Shown here: in pieces, positions 6,601 through 8,739 of the stretch
Layout of the letters: the number at the start of each line of letters is the position of its first letter
Position numbering within the stretch: the first letter of the stretch is position 1
Assembly: GCA_964401705.1 (NCBI GenBank)
Contig: CAYNZJ010000023.1
Span: 1 to 8,739, forward strand
Reading direction: 5' to 3'
From: 2-01-FULL-33-17 sp964401705
GTDB taxonomy: Bacteria; Patescibacteriota; Minisyncoccia; Phycocordibacterales; UBA9973
DNA length: 8,739 nt
Translations under genes and position numbers: made by a program
The notes under the pieces: model-generated
What the model was told of the DNA's origin: nothing
The model's input: the letters and a program-made list of their open reading frames with translations, nothing else
The model's database searches: none

Positions 6601-7148
6601 CTAAATTTACTTGGACAGCTTCAAGTAGTAATAGTGGTTTAAGTGCAAATCCTTACGAAATAGAAATTTCAAAAGATAATACATTTGGAACCGGTGTTAC
6701 AAATGCAACTTCTACTACAAACAGCTATACCACACCAAATTTAACAGATGGTGAATGGTTTGTGCGTATCAGAGCAATTGATATTAACAATAATTATTCA
6801 AACTACTCAGAAGTTGGTAGCGTAATCATCGATACGGTTGCCCCATCAGTAGTTCAAAATGTTACAGGGCCATCTACTACAACATCAACAACACCTACTA
6901 TTACTTGGGACAATTCAACAGACAATGCTGGTGGTGTAGGTATGCACAGTAAATTACCTTATGCAGTTTACTATTCACAAAATCCAAACTTTACATCAGG
7001 TGTCACACAAATCAATGTTGCATCAAATAGCTTTACACCATCAAACCCTCTTTCAAAAGGTAAATGGTATTTCAAAGTAAGATCTCGTGATATGGTAGCC
7101 AATGCTACGGTTAATTATTCAAATACTGCCACAGTTACAATTCAATAA
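3624..7148 (+). CDS. Secreted TIGR03790-family protein with fibronectin-like modules and an NHL propeller
   Basis: A 1174-residue exported protein. Residues 1-25 are a signal peptide (MKNLYKAF, a hydrophobic core, cleavage near AFSFA). Residues about 35-395 match the TIGR03790 family, with VLVVYNS at the start, ELANYYANKRSIP, YIVLIYGIPMKV, and VVGDPLMRI at the end; the family's function is unknown. Fibronectin-like modules follow at 400-496 and 498-595, each with 'RGFxxGTTxxYG' and 'TTYxYxAYxxNS'. A third module is split: 596-649 and 932-974. Between its halves lie six NHL repeats (650-931) with the anchor N-[IV]-Y-V-[AS]-D at 682, 729, 776, 823, 870 and 916, a probable six-bladed propeller. 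Two further Ig/fibronectin-like domains occupy 980-1174. There is no sortase motif or membrane anchor. Upstream in-frame starts (3588 TTG, 3597 and 3615 ATG) lie inside the promoter, so I start at 3624. It probably acts at the cell surface in binding. Confidence 0.85.
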   Translation: MKNLYKAFSFFVLSAILLTPAFSFAASPTNEGLATASEVLVVYNSAYTADSNNDSTQDSLELANYYANKRSIPSGNVVGINTPTTLAITRSDYNIYIKSPLETYLTDNNLKDSIKYIVLIYGIPMKVYDISGAANNYVNAAGNHSSVDASTMFLFQSNYSSTDGKITNPYFNADPNLDLTYRFKSNTFGTDVKMQYLVTRLDGYTMADVKDMIDRAYDADKSGTGSFILDRYSGANNFGFDSITNTATNLKNLGKNTYPDPFTTGTSAVKSISNSVMGYVSYGIYAGLGNDFFNNDLDFNYLNGAVASTYESYTAFSNVEPDNTNFGQIYQFIRSGGSGGIGNVYEPFTTGVPNDSVYMPAYSVGYTWADSAYMSLPTINWQAIVVGDPLMRIVKDNIAVPTVSLNTATNLDTNSVTLNGNITNTGGEDNIVRGFRYGTTNTYGSFVKEIGTFSTGDFSLDLTGLTCNTTYYYQAYSANSLRAGYSTESTFKTSPCSVPIIETDLAYDTTISSAKLPGIITDIGQGPLTERGFEFGLTTNYGSITTQDGNFSSGAFTITVDGLECYTKYHYRAFAKNSVGTGYGQDKTFTTNYNCKPTISTNVATINSGVSYSLNADIKSVGEDVVTERGFDIGTTTNYGTTIKENGNFGGSFGYVSKFGSYGSGNGQFEGPRSIAFDSNGNIYVADRLNHRIQKFDSSGNFVTKWGSFGSGTTQFKYPRGIAVDSLNNVYVADSDNHKIKKFDSSGNYITSWGNYGSGNGKISYPQDLVIDSLNNVYVSDYDNSRITKFSSTGSYITKWGSYGSGDGQFKPAYDLAIDSNNDIYVADRNNNRIQKFDSSGNFLMKFGNYGTEDGELLLPSGILVDIDGNIYVADENSRIQKFDNTGSFVSKTGDAGSTNGSFNSPQGIAFDASGNIYVADSGNNRIQKISTSGLFSITVNNLACGTTYNYRAYAVNTVGTGYGANETFTTPGCPISAPSAPVTTTPTKTKNPKFTWTASSSNSGLSANPYEIEISKDNTFGTGVTNATSTTNSYTTPNLTDGEWFVRIRAIDINNNYSNYSEVGSVIIDTVAPSVVQNVTGPSTTTSTTPTITWDNSTDNAGGVGMHSKLPYAVYYSQNPNFTSGVTQINVASNSFTPSNPLSKGKWYFKVRSRDMVANATVNYSNTATVTIQ
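5571..6419 (+). repeat. Six tandem NHL repeats (about 141 bases each) inside the TIGR03790 gene
   Basis: Six coding repeats with anchors 47, 47, 47, 47 and 46 residues apart. The consensus runs approximately 'FGSYGSGNGQF-xxPxGIAxDSxxNxYVADxxNxRIQKFDSSGNF'. NHL repeats form beta-propellers used for protein, RNA or ligand binding. The block has clear borders: the fibronectin-like module sequence stops at ENGNF and resumes at SGLFSITV. Confidence 0.85.
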
Positions 7149-7163
7149 ATTTAATAGTAGAAG

Positions 7164-7205
7164 ATACATAAAATAAAACCCCATATGGGGTTTTATTTTA
7201 TGTAT
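7164..7205. terminator. Perfect 42-base palindromic terminator
   Basis: A perfect 21-pair inverted repeat centred between 7184 and 7185. It has a CCCC/GGGG core around ATAT and A/T-rich outer arms. The descending arm TTTTATTTTATGTA supplies the U-rich stretch, so it can terminate the TIGR03790/NHL gene that stops at 7148. It works as a hairpin on either strand. It ends eight bases before the next gene's -10 box. Confidence 0.82.
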
Positions 7206-7212
7206 TAAGTAG

Positions 7213-7218
7213 TATAAT
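7213..7218 (+). promoter_or_regulatory. -10 box of the SBBP-like repeat gene
   Basis: A perfect TATAAT with predicted +1 at 7225, four bases before the ATG at 7229. The -35 region falls in the T-rich arm of the preceding terminator and matches poorly. No Shine-Dalgarno fits in the short leader. Confidence 0.55.
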
Positions 7219-7228
7219 GAATATATAG

Positions 7229-8739
7229 ATGAAAAGCTTCAGTAGAAAAATATTTTCAGGCATTTTTATACTCACATTATTGTTAAGTAATGCTGGGCAA
7301 GTTTGGGCTGATACAAGTTTTGCTTGGGTTAAAGGTTTTAGTAGTACAGAAACAGAGGAACCCTATGAAATTAATGTTGATTCGCAAGGTAACGTATATA
7401 CAGTTGGTATTTTTGATGACACTGTTGATTTTGATCCTGGTGCAGGAACAAGTAATATGACATCAAGCGGAGCTTACGATATATTTATTTCCAAACTCGA
7501 CTCATCAGGTAATTTTGTATGGGCAAAAAAAATTGGAAACACTGGTGGTGATCAATCATATTCTTCAAAATTAGATTCTTCAGGTAATTTGTATATAACT
7601 GGATATTTTGAAGATACTGTTGATTTTGATCCTGGCGCAGGAACAAATAATGTAACCTCAAATGGGTATTTTGATATTTTTATTTTAAAACTTGACTCAT
7701 CAGGTAATTTTGTGTGGGTGAAAACCGTAGGTGGTTCAAATGATGATCGGGGTATGTCTATACAACTAGATTCTTCTAATAATATTTATGTTACAGGATA
7801 TTTCCTTGGTACTGCTGATTTCGATCCCGGAGTGGGAACTAGTGATCTAATAAATTCATCAATTTACACTGGAGATGTCTTTATTTTGAAACTTAATTCA
7901 TCAGGTAATTTTGTATGGGCGAAAAGTTTTGGGAGTGTAACTGATCACGACGAAGGAAAAGATATAAAAGTAGATTCTTCTGGTAATGTTTATACTGTTG
8001 GATATTTTCAGAACACAGGAGATTTCGATCCAGGTGCTGGAACCAGCACATTAACCTTAGTTGGAAATAGTGATGCTTTTATTTCCAAACTCGACTCATC
8101 AGGTAATTTTGTATGGGCAAAAAGTATTGGGGGTACAGGATATGAAACCCCTTATTCTCTTATTTTTGATTCATTAGGAAATCTCTATATAAGTGGAGCA
8201 TTTTCAGAAACTGTAGATTTTGATCCTGGTGCAGGAACTACTAATATAACAGCCAACGGTGATAGTAACGCCTTTATTTCCAAACTCGACTCATCAGGTA
8301 ATTTTGTCTGGGTGAAGAGTTTTGGTTCTGCTGGATATACTGAAATATCTTCAAGTGTAGTAGATTCATTTAATGATTTATATTTTACTGGATTTTTTGA
8401 AGGAACTGTAGACTTTGATCCTGGTGCAGGCACAAATAATGTAACCACATCTGGAGACGGTGACGGTTTTGTTTTAAAACTCGACTCTTCAGGTGATTTT
8501 ATTTTAGTTAAAAGCTTTGGTGGTTCTGGGTATGTCTATCCCCAGTCTATCTATATAGATTCTTCTAATAGCTTGTATTTGGCAGGATATTTTGATACAT
8601 CTGCTGATTTCGATCCTGGGGCAGGAATAAGTACGCTAAACTCTTCTGGTAACAATGATACTTTCATCCTAAAACTCTCTCAACTCTCCACCCCCACCAC
8701 CACAACCCAACCATCCTCATCAATCACCACAACCACAGC
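7229..8739 (+). CDS. Secreted SBBP-like repeat protein, probable seven-bladed beta-propeller (3' end outside window)
   Basis: Open to the end of the window (503 complete codons). Residues 1-28 are a signal peptide: MKSFSRK, then GIFILTLLLSNAG, cleavage near VWA-DTS. From residue about 29 the protein is built of seven repeats marked by 'DFDPGAGT' at residues 67, 132, 197, 265, 330, 395 and 460. Each repeat contains 'DxFIxKLDSSGNFVWAKSFG' and 'DSSGNLYITGYF'. This resembles the beta-propeller SBBP/'DFDPG' proteins found in many secreted bacterial proteins. The first repeat is preceded by the half-motif FAWVKGF and the last ends at FILKLS, the offset expected when the first and last strands close one blade. 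From residue 487 a low-complexity Thr/Pro/Ser linker starts, so at least one further domain or anchor is expected beyond the window. The function is unknown; a surface binding or adhesion role is inference. Confidence 0.8.
   Translation, partial: MKSFSRKIFSGIFILTLLLSNAGQVWADTSFAWVKGFSSTETEEPYEINVDSQGNVYTVGIFDDTVDFDPGAGTSNMTSSGAYDIFISKLDSSGNFVWAKKIGNTGGDQSYSSKLDSSGNLYITGYFEDTVDFDPGAGTNNVTSNGYFDIFILKLDSSGNFVWVKTVGGSNDDRGMSIQLDSSNNIYVTGYFLGTADFDPGVGTSDLINSSIYTGDVFILKLNSSGNFVWAKSFGSVTDHDEGKDIKVDSSGNVYTVGYFQNTGDFDPGAGTSTLTLVGNSDAFISKLDSSGNFVWAKSIGGTGYETPYSLIFDSLGNLYISGAFSETVDFDPGAGTTNITANGDSNAFISKLDSSGNFVWVKSFGSAGYTEISSSVVDSFNDLYFTGFFEGTVDFDPGAGTNNVTTSGDGDGFVLKLDSSGDFILVKSFGGSGYVYPQSIYIDSSNSLYLAGYFDTSADFDPGAGISTLNSSGNNDTFILKLSQLSTPTTTTQPSSSITTTT
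7424..8668 (+). repeat. Seven tandem 195-base coding repeats
   Basis: The DFDPG codons recur starting from 7424, 7619, 7814, 8018, 8213, 8408 and 8603. The period is 195 bases, except one 204-base step (7814 to 8018) that carries three extra codons. Some blocks are identical at DNA level: 46 bases at 7484-7529 equal 8078-8123, and the first 35 of these recur at 8273-8307. Confidence 0.9.

Noticed and set aside
8185..8448. Minus-strand open frame opposite the 195-base repeats
   Set aside because: It repeats an 'VPAPGSKST' pattern that is just the complement of the DFDPGAGT repeat.
5571..8668. CRISPR array or non-coding tandem repeat
   Set aside because: The repeats are in-frame, diverged at DNA level, multiples of three and encode known propeller-type motifs.
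1..8739. Alternative genetic code (UGA as glycine, as in Gracilibacteria)
   Set aside because: All genes read through fully with GGN glycine codons and no in-frame TGA. The absence of TGA stops in six genes is uninformative in AT-rich DNA.
1..8739. Bacteroidota as the source organism, from the T9SS-type domain
   Set aside because: Not excluded, only less favoured. The promoters fit TTGNNN/TGnTATAAT with 17-base spacing, not the Bacteroidota pattern, and the T9SS-type gene differs in GC from its neighbours.

Overview
The window is AT-rich, intron-free bacterial DNA with short intergenic gaps and standard-code genes. All six visible stop codons are TAA or TAG, and no reading frame is interrupted by TGA. 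The best guess is a member of the Candidate Phyla Radiation (Patescibacteria, for example a Parcubacteria-like lineage). The support is low GC, a tRNA gene without encoded CCA, a GIY-YIG nuclease directly behind a tRNA, and large secreted repeat proteins (TIGR03790 / NHL / SBBP-like). TATAAT-type -10 boxes sit almost on top of start codons. Bacteroidota is the main alternative, because one gene carries a type IX secretion (T9SS) sorting domain, but the promoters look like ordinary sigma70 rather than the Bacteroidota TTTG/TAnnTTTG type. This assignment is inference.

Left part (1-713): the last 25 codons of a plus-strand HtpX-like M48 protease converge on a small minus-strand GIY-YIG nuclease gene. 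Upstream of the nuclease on the same strand is tRNA-Ser(GGA). A GC-rich folded element lies between tRNA and nuclease. The intergenic region on the other side of the tRNA holds a perfect GC hairpin and a 35-base AT palindrome.

Middle part (714-2450): a two-gene plus-strand operon encodes a LysE/RhtB-type exporter and a protein with two Nudix domains. It ends at a bidirectional terminator shared with the converging gene on the right.

Right part (2454-8739): three secreted or surface proteins. A minus-strand protein with a T9SS-type C-terminal domain and a plus-strand 1174-residue TIGR03790/fibronectin-like/NHL protein diverge from one compact regulatory region. There a single palindromic TTGCAA can serve as the -35 box for both promoters, each with a 17-base spacer and an extended -10. 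A perfect 42-base palindromic terminator follows. The last gene, open at the window edge, encodes a signal peptide, seven copies of a 65-residue repeat (probable beta-propeller) and the start of a Thr/Pro linker.

The most notable points are the mirror-symmetric divergent promoter, the recurring leaderless architecture (including the tRNA), an NHL propeller inserted inside a fibronectin-like module, and the T9SS-type protein of higher GC. I see no CRISPR array, transposase, phage gene or defence cassette.
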